A stretch of 64,000 nucleotides of DNA, from contig JACKCB010000001.1 of NCBI GenBank assembly GCA_020634235.1, positions 248,001-312,000 on the forward strand. The letters run 5' to 3'. A program made the position numbers and the translations under genes. The first letter of the stretch is position 1, and the number at the start of each line of letters is the position of its first letter. The notes beneath the pieces are model-generated. The model had not been told where the DNA came from. It did no database searches and saw nothing but the letters and a program-made list of their open reading frames with translations. Positions 7,570-15,565 of this stretch are shown here, one piece after another. The stretch comes from Ardenticatenaceae bacterium (lineage in GTDB: Bacteria > Chloroflexota > Anaerolineae > Promineifilales > Promineifilaceae).

Positions 7570-8262
7570 TTACTTGGCAAGCCGATTAAGTTGATAGCCC
7601 ACAAGGAAAAGCCAAACAGTGGCAGTGACGGCATTCAGGATTACAGCGATGCTGATACCCATCACTGCAACAATCCCCAAGATACCAGTTAAGATTCCTA
7701 GATAAGCTGTAACTTTATTGAACGTGCTGTTCAGCATGACAAACCCAAAGATTAGAAACCCGAAAGAGAGAGTGCCAATCGCGTAGACGAGTGCCAACGG
7801 GGACGCGATGACTGCAGAAGGGTAACTTGCCGCCGCGATCAAAATCATTCGCTGGCTGTCAGTGGTTGCCGCGCCATAGTTTTGACTCAGCAAGATCAAA
7901 GCCGCATAGCTCGTCCAATTGACTGCAAGTTCCAGCGCGACGAAAAGGCCCACGAATGCAACACCGATGAGCATGGCGATTCGATGGACGCCTTTTAGCG
8001 CAAAGTAAAGCGATAACGAGACGGGCACGAGCAGGAAATTTGTTAGGACGGAGACGCCGACGATGGCCCACCACGCCGTCGTTTTGCCGGCGAGATAAGT
8101 CAGCCAAGCTTCGCCGCCAACTGGCGGAGCGCCAACGGAGGCATACAAGGCAATAATGGCAATATAGGCCACCCCGATGGCGAGTGAGGCCATGCCGCCC
8201 CACCGGTATAAGCCGCTACCGATTGGATCAACGGCGCTGGTGTTCATTTTTGGTGCATTCAT
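7570..8262 (-). CDS. Multi-pass membrane protein, DUF4386-like
   Basis: A 230-residue protein with about six or seven hydrophobic helices. It begins MNAPKMNTSAVDPIGSGLYRW, and the first helix GGMASLAIGVAYIAIIALY is followed by a loop with GGEAWLTYLAGK. This resembles the DUF4386 group of uncharacterised membrane proteins. A GGGAGA ribosome site lies upstream of the start. The gene lies alone between attC-like sites (core GTTAGGC at 8312-8306, next site 7525-7456), so it is a gene-cassette passenger. GC content is lower than the backbone and the CCGGCCGGG motif is missing. Confidence 0.6.
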   Translation of the reverse strand: MNAPKMNTSAVDPIGSGLYRWGGMASLAIGVAYIAIIALYASVGAPPVGGEAWLTYLAGKTTAWWAIVGVSVLTNFLLVPVSLSLYFALKGVHRIAMLIGVAFVGLFVALELAVNWTSYAALILLSQNYGAATTDSQRMILIAAASYPSAVIASPLALVYAIGTLSFGFLIFGFVMLNSTFNKVTAYLGILTGILGIVAVMGISIAVILNAVTATVWLFLVGYQLNRLAK

Positions 8263-8305
8263 CCAACTATCTCCCTTTTCGCTCGTGTTCGGGCATAAAC
8301 AGGTG

Positions 8306-8510
8306 GCCTAACGCCGCCATCAGGTGCGCTGGCGCGGGCTACCAAAACCTTTGCCCATCACCAAATAGCCAGCCGTCCGAGGACTCGCGCCAGCGTCAGC
8401 TGCAACCTCCCATGCCCGGCGGGTCATTCCCCCACCGGAGAACATACCTGCCGGTTGAAGGAATGTTTTGCCGCAATTTGCGGGTACGTTCTCAGGATGG
8501 GTTGTTAGGG
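8306..8510 (-). other. Composite attC-like region after the HigA cassette
   Basis: On minus the region ends with the core GGCGTTAGGCC (8312-8306). The stem GCTGGCGCG/CGCGCCAGC (about 8387-8403 with 8321-8336) and a second palindrome around GAGAAC..TACC/GGTA..GTTCTC (8433-8495) are nested, with CCCTAACAACCC at the outer edge. The block CTATTTGGTRATNGGCAAAG also appears at 8540-8570, so two attC sites seem to have recombined or decayed. The boundaries are less certain than for the other sites. Confidence 0.5.
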
Positions 8511-8610
8511 CTTCTTCGCTTTCTGAATATCAATCTCCAACACCTTTGCCAATTACCAAATAGTAAGCTGTCCAAGGTGTCACGCCAGCGCTACTTGACT
8601 GAGCGGGATG

Positions 8611-8937
8611 TTATGTGGCTGCTCTACCGCCTGATGTCATCTGATAAGGCCGAATTATTTCCAACGAACCTGCTTCAGATTTCTGTGCATGATATAAATC
8701 CCAGCGAAGTTGCAGATTCATCCAAAAGCCTGCCGATGTACCAAAGTACTTTGCTAAACGTAAGGCCGTACTCGGCGTTACTCCACGCCGACCATTAACA
8801 ATTTCATTGATTCTTTGATAGGGCACATGAATGCTATCAGCCAGGTCACGCTGACTTAACCCCATTGGATTCAGGAATTCTTCTAATGACATCTCCCCTG
8901 GATGGGTAGGAACTCGATTGGTTGGTACGCGAACCAT
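8611..8937 (-). CDS. higA: HigA-family antitoxin (XRE helix-turn-helix), orphan
   Basis: A 108-residue DNA-binding protein. The helix-turn-helix is LSQRDLADSIHVPYQRINEIVNG followed by RRGVTPSTALRLAKYFGTSAGFWMNLQ, the HigA signature. The N-terminal PTHPGEMSLEEFL is also typical. ATG 8937 has GGAGAG six bases upstream. Only about 25 bp separate it from the attC core GTTAGGC, so there is no room for higB upstream; none follows either. It probably survives as a lone antitoxin in a cassette, perhaps protecting against a toxin elsewhere. Confidence 0.85.
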   Translation of the reverse strand: MVRVPTNRVPTHPGEMSLEEFLNPMGLSQRDLADSIHVPYQRINEIVNGRRGVTPSTALRLAKYFGTSAGFWMNLQLRWDLYHAQKSEAGSLEIIRPYQMTSGGRAAT

Positions 8938-8961
8938 CTTTCTCTCCAGTTTAGGCACTCC

Positions 8962-9090
8962 GCCTAACGGTTTGTTTCACCGGCAGCGGCGGGGCGGGCA
9001 ATTTACCCTCGCCAACCCGGATGATTGCAGGCAAATTCGCGCCCGATTCGCGAGCGGCGAAGCCGCTGTCCGGTGCAAACGGGGTTGGGC
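8962..9090 (-). other. attC site (129 bp), end of the multigene transporter cassette
   Basis: On minus it runs from GCCCAAC (9090-9084) to GTTAGGC (8968-8962), exact fits to RYYYAAC and GTTRRRY. The arms GTTTGCACCGGACAGCGGC and GCCGCTGCCGGTG..CAAAC pair over about 18 bases with small bulges. It starts 30 bp past the permease stop at 9120 and is followed at once by the next gene's ribosome site. The length is like that of Vibrio-type long attC sites. Confidence 0.8.
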
Positions 9091-9119
9091 GCATTTTCGC
9101 AGAAGCAAGATGCCGCATC

Positions 9120-9845
9120 CTACCTTGTGTAGTTTCGCCCTTTCCTATCCAAAAAGAAGAATCCCAGGAAAAGGAACACAAGGCCAACTAACCCCAATAT
9201 CCATTTTGCAGACAGAAAATTAACCATCTCCTCCTCCACACGCAAACTGTACCATAAAGGGAATAGGTACAAAGGCCCCAAGATGTGATACGCTGCTTTA
9301 TAACTCAAAATGCAGAATCCCCACCAGAACACCAAAACTAAATCGCCTATTGGAACACGCCGAGTCCAAAAGGCAAGCACACTGCCAATACCGCTCAACA
9401 CTAACACTGGTGCTGCAAAAACATACAGCGTTGAGATAAATGTGAGCGTTTCTTTGCTCACTATTTGCCACCCCAGCCACATACCACCAAGAGAGAGTGT
9501 TGCAACTGAACTTAGACTCCCTAAACGGTGCATCCATACACTTTGCAAAGGCTCTCGTACCATGAGAAATTCTATCCTTTGTTCTTCTATATCCTCCAGG
9601 ATGAGGCGATATGAGAGCATGGCTACCAGGAGAGGAAAGAGAATCTCTGCTGTGAAAGCCTGATACAACAATTGCTCAGTTTCATCAATTCCTAATTGCA
9701 ACATAATACCCACGCTGGCAAGGACAAGAAGAGGCCATATGCCAGCGGGTATGGAGGTTTTGACATCGTACCAGATGATGAACAAAAGCTCATCCCACTT
9801 CAATAAATGCCTGAAACTTAAGTGCTTCAAATTAGTTAAGACCAC
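9120..9845 (-). CDS. ABC-2-type permease subunit, small
   Basis: A 241-residue membrane protein with about six helices and a C-terminal RKGRNYTR tail. An acidic cytoplasmic stretch (ILEDIEEQRIEFLMVREP) between helices two and three is the usual position of the coupling segment of ABC-2 permeases. It starts at GTG 9845, six bases after the stop of the large permease. It is the last gene of the cassette, with an attC site 30 bp beyond the stop. The substrate is unknown; export of the secreted cysteine-rich peptide or immunity to it is the contextual guess. Confidence 0.65.
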   Translation of the reverse strand: MVLTNLKHLSFRHLLKWDELLFIIWYDVKTSIPAGIWPLLVLASVGIMLQLGIDETEQLLYQAFTAEILFPLLVAMLSYRLILEDIEEQRIEFLMVREPLQSVWMHRLGSLSSVATLSLGGMWLGWQIVSKETLTFISTLYVFAAPVLVLSGIGSVLAFWTRRVPIGDLVLVFWWGFCILSYKAAYHILGPLYLFPLWYSLRVEEEMVNFLSAKWILGLVGLVFLFLGFFFLDRKGRNYTR

Positions 9846-9851
9846 CTTGAT

Positions 9852-11978
9852 TTATGGGGTTTCTCCATTCGAGGATAAGGCTGGTAGTGGCTTTCCCGTT
9901 ATAGCGACAACAAAGTGCTCAAAATCCTGCATTGAGATACCCTGGCTCCCATGCGTTTCTCGATACTGGCGAATTATCTCCCAGTAGTCGGTTGGATTTT
10001 GGCGATAGAGCAAATCCAGCCGCTGCAAAAAAATAGTATCGTCAGCCACCATATTTTCCAACGAAGACTGAAAAAATGGAGAGTTTTCAGAAAAAAGGAC
10101 ACCATCAGGAGTGATCAATCGTAAGCTTGTGTATTTCACCAAAGATTTCACGAGCCAGGTATTGGGAGACAAGCTGCCATCCATCACTGAAGATGGGAGT
10201 AATACTTCAAAAGGCGTGACCTGTTGAAGTTCCGGGCAGACGTTTCCGTAACACCACCAAGCAGTCACTACCTGCTCGACGGCAAACAAGTGAAACGTGT
10301 CTTCAGGAGTGAAAGCGCGTGCCAACAAAGAACGTTCTGGGACAAATAGTAATCCCGATGCCGAATACCTGGGGTAACGCAACACGGGAAGAATGGCAAT
10401 TTGTAGGTTCTCTCCCCCGTCGCGTTGTAGTCCATATTGTTGTAACTGTTGAAGGGTTGTGGCATAGGGGCGCAAAACATCATCCTGTTCACGTTTTGGG
10501 AAAAGAAACGCCGGTTGATAAACGGTCACTCTCTCTACTGTTCTGGAAATATAACTGGATGCCACAGCCAATAAAGGACCGGGGGGTACAGGTTGCCATT
10601 CCAGATGCAAGGTGCGAGGCTGCTCGATCAGAGCATCATTTTGGGCAACACATGCGCCATTTACACAAGGGGGGTCATGCAAAGTCACTGTAAGCTTATC
10701 AATCGGACATTGGGGAAAAGGGTGCCAATCGCCGCTTGCAGTAAGAAAAAAAGTCTCTTGATCCAAATACCATCCATAGGAAAAAGGATAACGATGAAAT
10801 TCTGGTGAATTAAGGCAAGAACGACAGGAGATGAATTCTTGCGGAAGGCGCGGTTGCCCCTGGTAAGCCATCGTGAAAGTGGCCGATTCCGAATTGTTGA
10901 AGGTCGCCTGCTCATGGTCAAGGCGAATTTTGCTGGTTTCTTGAGACGGTATCGGCATCCAAGATAGACCCGGATTCATGTAATAAGGAATTGTAATTCC
11001 TGGAGATGCAGTGCGAATACGCACTACCCCTTGGATGGTGCGCGATTCCAACCAAATAGTTGCGTACACTTCATAAGACTCTATCCCTGAACACGATTCC
11101 GATATCCAGGCGGTGTCAGGAGGTAATCCACCCCAATAAAAGATGTCTTGATACTCTTGGATGTAAGCCAGCCCAATGCCTGCGGAAAAAACTATCCCGC
11201 TCACCAAGAGAGATGAATACCCAATATGCCAAAGACGACTGGTTGTTTGCGATAAGCGCGGCTGTACTCGTACAATCAGTTGCGATGCCAGCAGCAATGA
11301 GAGCGTCATGATAAGAAACCAAAATGCCCGGTTGAGGCATAAGAGACTTCTGGAAGGTTCAAATCCAGTGACGGTAGAGTAGGGAATGGTTGTTGGAGCT
11401 ATTGCTAGTAGATTGGTTACATCAAGATCAGCAAAGATCAGCCCACCTACTACTACCAAGGCTGCCATCAATCCCCAAAATTGGGAACGGGTCAGCAGGC
11501 TCAACAATAATGTCAACGCCAACGACGCCCCAAAACTGGGAAGGATCAATAACGGCCAGATCATCCCTTGCAAAATGAGCCCGGGTAAACCGTAATACCG
11601 GCACACGAGAGCGGCGACATACAGAAACACGGGAAGCAAAGCCAAACACGAAAGTGCATACCAGGCCAAGAACCTGGCAGAGCTATCCCCATGTTCGTTA
11701 TCAAGATGAATCCAGAACCATTCATAACCACCAGAAAGCTCACGGACGTAACCCCCAACAGCAAGGATAGGAACAAGCAAACTGCCCCATACAGCAAGGG
11801 CAACTGCGGGGGTAACTGTTAACTTCCACGCTGTGATCCAGGGAAGTTCTGACCGTTCAATGGAAAGCCAGCCAATACCAAAAAATAACAGTGCCAAGGC
11901 CCACCATGATGGTTGGCGCAACGCCATTTTGATTTCGTAGTATGCAATTGCCTTGATCTCTGTAAATCGCTCTTTCAT
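9852..11978 (-). CDS. Large ABC-2-type permease with degenerate M1-peptidase-like C-terminal domain
   Basis: A 708-residue protein. Residues 1 to about 310 contain six or seven helices in an ABC-2 permease arrangement. Residues about 310-700 form a long extracytoplasmic domain. In it, HLFAVEQVVTAWWCYGNVC aligns by eye with the HExxH-x-WWG zinc motif region of M1 aminopeptidases, but the zinc ligands are replaced (VEQVV). ABC permease/M1 fusions are a known family, so this looks like an inactive version. The start overlaps the ATPase stop by 4 bp (ATGA). The domain assignment is tentative. Confidence 0.55.
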   Translation of the reverse strand: MKERFTEIKAIAYYEIKMALRQPSWWALALLFFGIGWLSIERSELPWITAWKLTVTPAVALAVWGSLLVPILAVGGYVRELSGGYEWFWIHLDNEHGDSSARFLAWYALSCLALLPVFLYVAALVCRYYGLPGLILQGMIWPLLILPSFGASLALTLLLSLLTRSQFWGLMAALVVVGGLIFADLDVTNLLAIAPTTIPYSTVTGFEPSRSLLCLNRAFWFLIMTLSLLLASQLIVRVQPRLSQTTSRLWHIGYSSLLVSGIVFSAGIGLAYIQEYQDIFYWGGLPPDTAWISESCSGIESYEVYATIWLESRTIQGVVRIRTASPGITIPYYMNPGLSWMPIPSQETSKIRLDHEQATFNNSESATFTMAYQGQPRLPQEFISCRSCLNSPEFHRYPFSYGWYLDQETFFLTASGDWHPFPQCPIDKLTVTLHDPPCVNGACVAQNDALIEQPRTLHLEWQPVPPGPLLAVASSYISRTVERVTVYQPAFLFPKREQDDVLRPYATTLQQLQQYGLQRDGGENLQIAILPVLRYPRYSASGLLFVPERSLLARAFTPEDTFHLFAVEQVVTAWWCYGNVCPELQQVTPFEVLLPSSVMDGSLSPNTWLVKSLVKYTSLRLITPDGVLFSENSPFFQSSLENMVADDTIFLQRLDLLYRQNPTDYWEIIRQYRETHGSQGISMQDFEHFVVAITGKPLPALSSNGETP

Positions 11979-12880
11979 GGCATCCCCCCATCTTTTTTCA
12001 GAAGATAGAAATAGGCATCCTCCAATGAAGGTTGAACAGGCTCACCCTCTTCGATGCCATCCAGTGCGCCCATACCGTCTCCTCGAATATATCGAATTTC
12101 GACCCAGTCGGGTTGTTCCTCCAGAATTCGGGAGTTTATCACTCTCTCTTGCGTTGATAGAGCTTGAAGTCGGGTCCGTAACGTGCGAGTGCGCCAGATT
12201 TTCATCTCCGCTTGCCCGATCAGTTCTCCTGGCTTTCCATTAAACCGTAATTGCCCTTGCCAAAGAACGGCCAGCCGATCACATACGAATGCCACATCTT
12301 CAACGATATGGGTCGAGAACACAACGGTATTCTGGCTTCCATAATTCAAAAGCCATTCCCTGAACCGGGTGCGCTCTTCTGGATCAAGCCCTGTGGTTGG
12401 CTCGTCCACAAGCAGCACAGGGGGACGGTGCAGCATAGCCTGGGCAAGCACAACGCGTTGCTTCATTCCGCCAGAGAAGGTTTTTAAGCGACGATGGGCA
12501 ACATCCTGCAACCCAACAACCCCCAAAACTTCTCCAATCCGCTCTCGACGGTTTTTCACCTGACTCAACAACGCCATATAATCCAGGAATTCCCAGGCTG
12601 TCAGATTGGCATACAGGGTATATTCTTGAGGTACATACCCAAGCAAGCGTCTCACTTTTGCAGGCTCGCGAACGGTATCGTGGGAACCTATTGTCACATG
12701 GCCTGTGGTGGGGCGCAGTAAAGCGGCTGCCAACCGCAGGAAAGTGGTCTTTCCGGCACCATTAGGCCCCAATATTCCAAAAATTCCTGTGGGAGGAATC
12801 ATCAGCGAGAGTGCGCGCAAAGCAGGTTCTGATAACTTGGCATATTGTTTTGTTACTTGATCGAATGATATACCCAACAT
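11975..12880 (-). CDS. ABC transporter ATP-binding protein
   Basis: A 301-residue ATPase starting MLGISFDQVTKQY, with GGAGG seven bases before ATG 12880. It has Walker A GPNGAGKTT, a Q-loop in YVPQEYTLY, signature FSGGMKQRV, Walker B VLLVDEPTTGLD and the switch His in VFSTHIVED. The C-terminal extension of about 80 residues is typical of ABC-2-type exporters. It is translationally coupled to the large permease. It follows the cysteine-rich peptide gene by about 60 bp, so both probably share one transcript. Confidence 0.88.
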   Translation of the reverse strand: MLGISFDQVTKQYAKLSEPALRALSLMIPPTGIFGILGPNGAGKTTFLRLAAALLRPTTGHVTIGSHDTVREPAKVRRLLGYVPQEYTLYANLTAWEFLDYMALLSQVKNRRERIGEVLGVVGLQDVAHRRLKTFSGGMKQRVVLAQAMLHRPPVLLVDEPTTGLDPEERTRFREWLLNYGSQNTVVFSTHIVEDVAFVCDRLAVLWQGQLRFNGKPGELIGQAEMKIWRTRTLRTRLQALSTQERVINSRILEEQPDWVEIRYIRGDGMGALDGIEEGEPVQPSLEDAYFYLLKKDGGMP

Positions 12881-12937
12881 GGTATTGCCTCCAAAAATGG
12901 AAAGCGACGCCCTCTGGACTTGCATTACCACGTGGTA

Positions 12938-13195
12938 TCAAAAGTCGCAAACACTGATGGTGTTACAGCGATACTTGGTCTGTTCAATATGCCAAGTTTG
13001 ACCTCCATCATAGGTACACAGTTTGTGGTTCACCTGATAGTCTTGCTCGCCAGGCCACCACGAGTTGCAGCAGTCAAACGTATTCCATCCCGTCCAATAG
13101 CACCATGTTTGAGCATGGGCTTGGGATGGGACAAGGAGTAGAGACATGACTAACAGGAGTGTGGCAACCAAACCTATCAGCATCCATCTTTTCAC
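12938..13195 (-). CDS. Secreted six-cysteine peptide, left copy, start region damaged
   Basis: The coding part is identical to the intact right copy from the Val-Lys-Arg-Trp stretch on: a signal peptide ending SQAHA, then a mature part with six cysteines. The upstream ATG with its GGAGG site is thrown out of frame by a small deletion at about 13221, so expression would need the internal GTG 13195 or an ATG 12 bases later, neither with a good ribosome site. If the deletion is a sequencing error, the gene is whole. Confidence 0.55.
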   Translation of the reverse strand: MKRWMLIGLVATLLLVMSLLLVPSQAHAQTWCYWTGWNTFDCCNSWWPGEQDYQVNHKLCTYDGGQTWHIEQTKYRCNTISVCDF

Positions 13196-13245
13196 GGATT
13201 GGTTGGTTGGAATGAGTGGAAGAACATACTACACCTCCATTGAGC

Positions 13246-13781
13246 TTATTTTTGTTTTCTACCTCTTGAGAGGCGTCCTTATACCCAAACCAAACATCAG
13301 CAATTTGTTACGCCTTTTGCTAATCAAGCGTAGGTGTACCTATCACACCTAGAGATGTCCATGTTTCTTCAGTAATTGCGCATAAGTTGGTAAAATTGAG
13401 AGAGAATAATCTCGAGAATTGCACATTCTCATCTGGAGTTCACGTTAATAGAATCACATAAAGTTCTGGATTGCGTGTCAGAAATTAGCAAGGCTGGCAT
13501 ATTCTTGCAAGCACACATCATGTGATGAGAAGATGATGAGTACTGGATAACCATTCATTCGTCAATAGACCTTTCTCTCCCAGATGTATGAAAAAAAAGG
13601 TGGATATTGTCTTTTCCTGCAAACAATGAGTGCCAACCAAAGAACCTGATAGGGTTATTTCTGATTGACGCTTCAAAACTTGCACATCTCTCCAAATGAG
13701 GATGGTAAATGTCACCTGAACTACCAAAAATAGAAAAAATGAAACTGACAGAATATTGGACAACTTGGCCTGTTGGTTCAT
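13246..13781 (-). pseudogene. MauD-like thioredoxin gene, left copy, frameshifted
   Basis: The first about 45 codons from ATG 13781 (MNQQAKLSN) match the intact gene at 15566-16138, including the membrane helix. After that, repeated short deletions shift the frame and the CSAC active site is lost from the reading frame. No base substitutions were noticed, only gaps, which is unusual for natural decay. Confidence 0.75.
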
Positions 13782-13825
13782 ACGATTGTCTCCTTGAGGA
13801 TTATAAAATGGCATGCTTCTAAAGC

Positions 13826-13891
13826 GCCCAACGAAGTAAGGATTCATACGGCGCGGAGTCTTCGGAGCCGCCGTATAATCCTGAGTTGAAC
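13826..13891 (-). other. attC site (66 bp) upstream of the left cassette copy
   Basis: On minus it opens GTTCAAC and closes GTTGGGC, both fitting the attC box consensus. Between them AGGATTATACGGCG pairs with CGCCGTATGAATCCT, with one extra-helical G, leaving a short loop. This is the compact attC form. The IS91 remnant starts right at its outer edge. Confidence 0.8.
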
Positions 13892-15219
13892 GAAGCCGCA
13901 TCTGACGGCAGCGCTTCTACTTGGAATTTAAGCCTGGGGATTACCTGATAACCACGACCGCTCAGCCCCACGACCAGCGTCATTATAGCAGTTTGGACTG
14001 GAAAAGGTCAATCATCCCGCCCGATTTTTCGCCTTTGTTTGGCGCCGCCGACAGCGCCGCCGACAGCGTCATCGAACGCAAAACGACCACCAGGCAGCAT
14101 GAAACAAACAGCCCGTCTGCGGTTGCTTGTCGTGCGGCAGTTGTCAGCCCACGATGCCACTCAAGGCGGCTGCCAGGGTGAAGCGGAGACCGGCTGTGGT
14201 CGCGGCAGCGGTAGCCGCTGCACAAGACGGAGTGGTTGACCGCACAGGGGACAGCGGCGCACCGTCGCCGTTGGCTCAGGCGTAGGTGTTGCTGCCTGGC
14301 GGGACTGCTCCTTGGGCGGCGCTGCTTGTGGCTGCAACCAGGCGGTCACCAGCCGCAAGCGCGCCCGCTGCCCGGCGCTGAAGAAACCATAGTAGCGTAC
14401 CTTCACAAAGCCTTGGGGCAAGACGTGCTGCAGGAAACGGCGCATGAACTCCGACCGTCACGTGCAGAGCGCCAGTGACGGAGCCGATGGCGGTAACGGA
14501 ACGTGACGGTCGGCAGGCTGCCCGCCGGGTCATCGTTCAGCGCGACAATGCGGCGGTTGTGATGGCGACGCGAAGATGTGGGGCAAATAACGCAACGCCG
14601 TTGCCCACTGCCACTCGTTTACAATGGACGACCCAGGGTTTACGCCAGACAGCCGGCGGGATGCTCCAGGTTCCGTCTGCGCAAGGCGTCGCGGACTTTG
14701 GCGCGAAAGAGAGAGAGCGCCTTGACTGGCAGCAAAGGTTTGCTCGCGCGCCGCATACCTGCCCACGCTCACCGGGAACCAGATAATGGACATAGGGTGA
14801 TAGGCCAGGTTGCACTCCGGTTGAGAACCGACCATGCCCAAATCCCACCCAGAAGAGGTTTTGCCAACTGCTGTGTGGCCGCGGCCGAAGCGCAGAGCAG
14901 ATTGTAGAACAGCCGTTGCTCGGCGCGCCGGGGGCGCAGCTCGGCGGAAGTAAAGGTGAGCATGGTAAGGGGTGGGCAGGGCGCCTGCTGCCAGGCATCC
15001 AGTCGGCCGCTTGTCCCTCTGACATTGCGGCGTGACGATGCGGCAAAATGATAATAGTACTGGACTGTTCAGCCATCGGGTAGACGTGACCGCCAGACGG
15101 CGTGCGACACGCGATAGAGCAACCTGGCGGTGACTGGCAAAGCTGGTCGCCAAAGAGCACAGTAAGCCGGGCCTATGCCGGAAGATGTACTGCTCGTCAA
15201 AGCATGTGGCCTAGCGTGT
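13892..15219 (-). mobile_element. Decayed IS91-family element
   Basis: High-GC insert between the two cassette copies, carrying fragments of a Y2/IS91-type transposase read leftward. Its left edge abuts GAAC in the attC site (13888-13891), the tetranucleotide IS91 elements use beside oriIS. Its right edge joins the truncated right cassette copy at about 15220. Rolling-circle, one-ended movement of such elements could explain the neighbouring duplication. Exact ends are inferred. Confidence 0.65.
14161..15160 (-). pseudogene. IS91-family transposase, multiply frameshifted
   Basis: Pieces in all three minus-strand frames reproduce the family in order: LTFTSAELRP and RLFYNLLCASAAATQQLAK (about 14770-14960), YVHYLVPGE (about 14780, the HxH-VPGG region), SATPCADGTWSIPP and PWVVHCKRVAVG (about 14590-14680), then RRFLQHVLPQGFVKVRYYGFFS and CPLCGQPL (14161-14445). 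No frame stays open for the roughly 380 codons expected. As in the neighbouring block, small indels account for the breaks. Confidence 0.75.
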
Positions 15220-15253
15220 GCGACGCCCTCTGGACTTGCATTACCACGTGGTA

Positions 15254-15547
15254 TCAAAAGTCGCAAACACTGATGGTGTTACAGCGATACTTGGTCTGTT
15301 CAATATGCCAAGTTTGACCTCCATCATAGGTACACAGTTTGTGGTTCACCTGATAGTCTTGCTCGCCAGGCCACCACGAGTTGCAGCAGTCAAACGTATT
15401 CCATCCCGTCCAATAGCACCATGTTTGAGCATGGGCTTGGGATGGGACAAGGAGTAGAGACATGACTAACAGGAGTGTGGCAACCAAACCTATCAGCATC
15501 CATCTTTTCACGGATTGGTTGGTTGGAATGAGTGGTAAAGTGAACAT
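15254..15547 (-). CDS. Small secreted six-cysteine peptide precursor, intact copy
   Basis: A 97-residue precursor; ATG 15547 has GGAGG six bases upstream. Residues about 13-40 form a signal peptide (KRWMLIGLVATLLLVMSLLL then SQAHA), with cleavage before QTWCYW. The mature part of about 56 residues has six Cys (one, then an adjacent pair, then three single) and is rich in Trp and Tyr. Three disulfides are likely. It follows the MauD-like thioredoxin gene by 18 bp, and in the other copy it precedes an ABC exporter. A bacteriocin-like or signalling mini-protein is the contextual guess; no known family was recognised. Confidence 0.75.
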   Translation of the reverse strand: MFTLPLIPTNQSVKRWMLIGLVATLLLVMSLLLVPSQAHAQTWCYWTGWNTFDCCNSWWPGEQDYQVNHKLCTYDGGQTWHIEQTKYRCNTISVCDF

Positions 15548-15565
15548 ACTACACCTCCATTGAGC

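Larger units (their letters stand above)
12904..13832 (-). repeat. Duplicated cassette start, left copy (partner 15220-16189)
   Basis: This block covers the thioredoxin-like gene, the peptide gene and 60 bp beyond. It matches 15220-16189 almost exactly at both ends. In the middle (about 13215-13640) the left copy lacks roughly 40 bases, lost as many 1-6 base gaps, with essentially no substitutions. Both copies start at the same attC core, GTTGGGC, then GCTTTAGAAGC. Confidence 0.85.
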
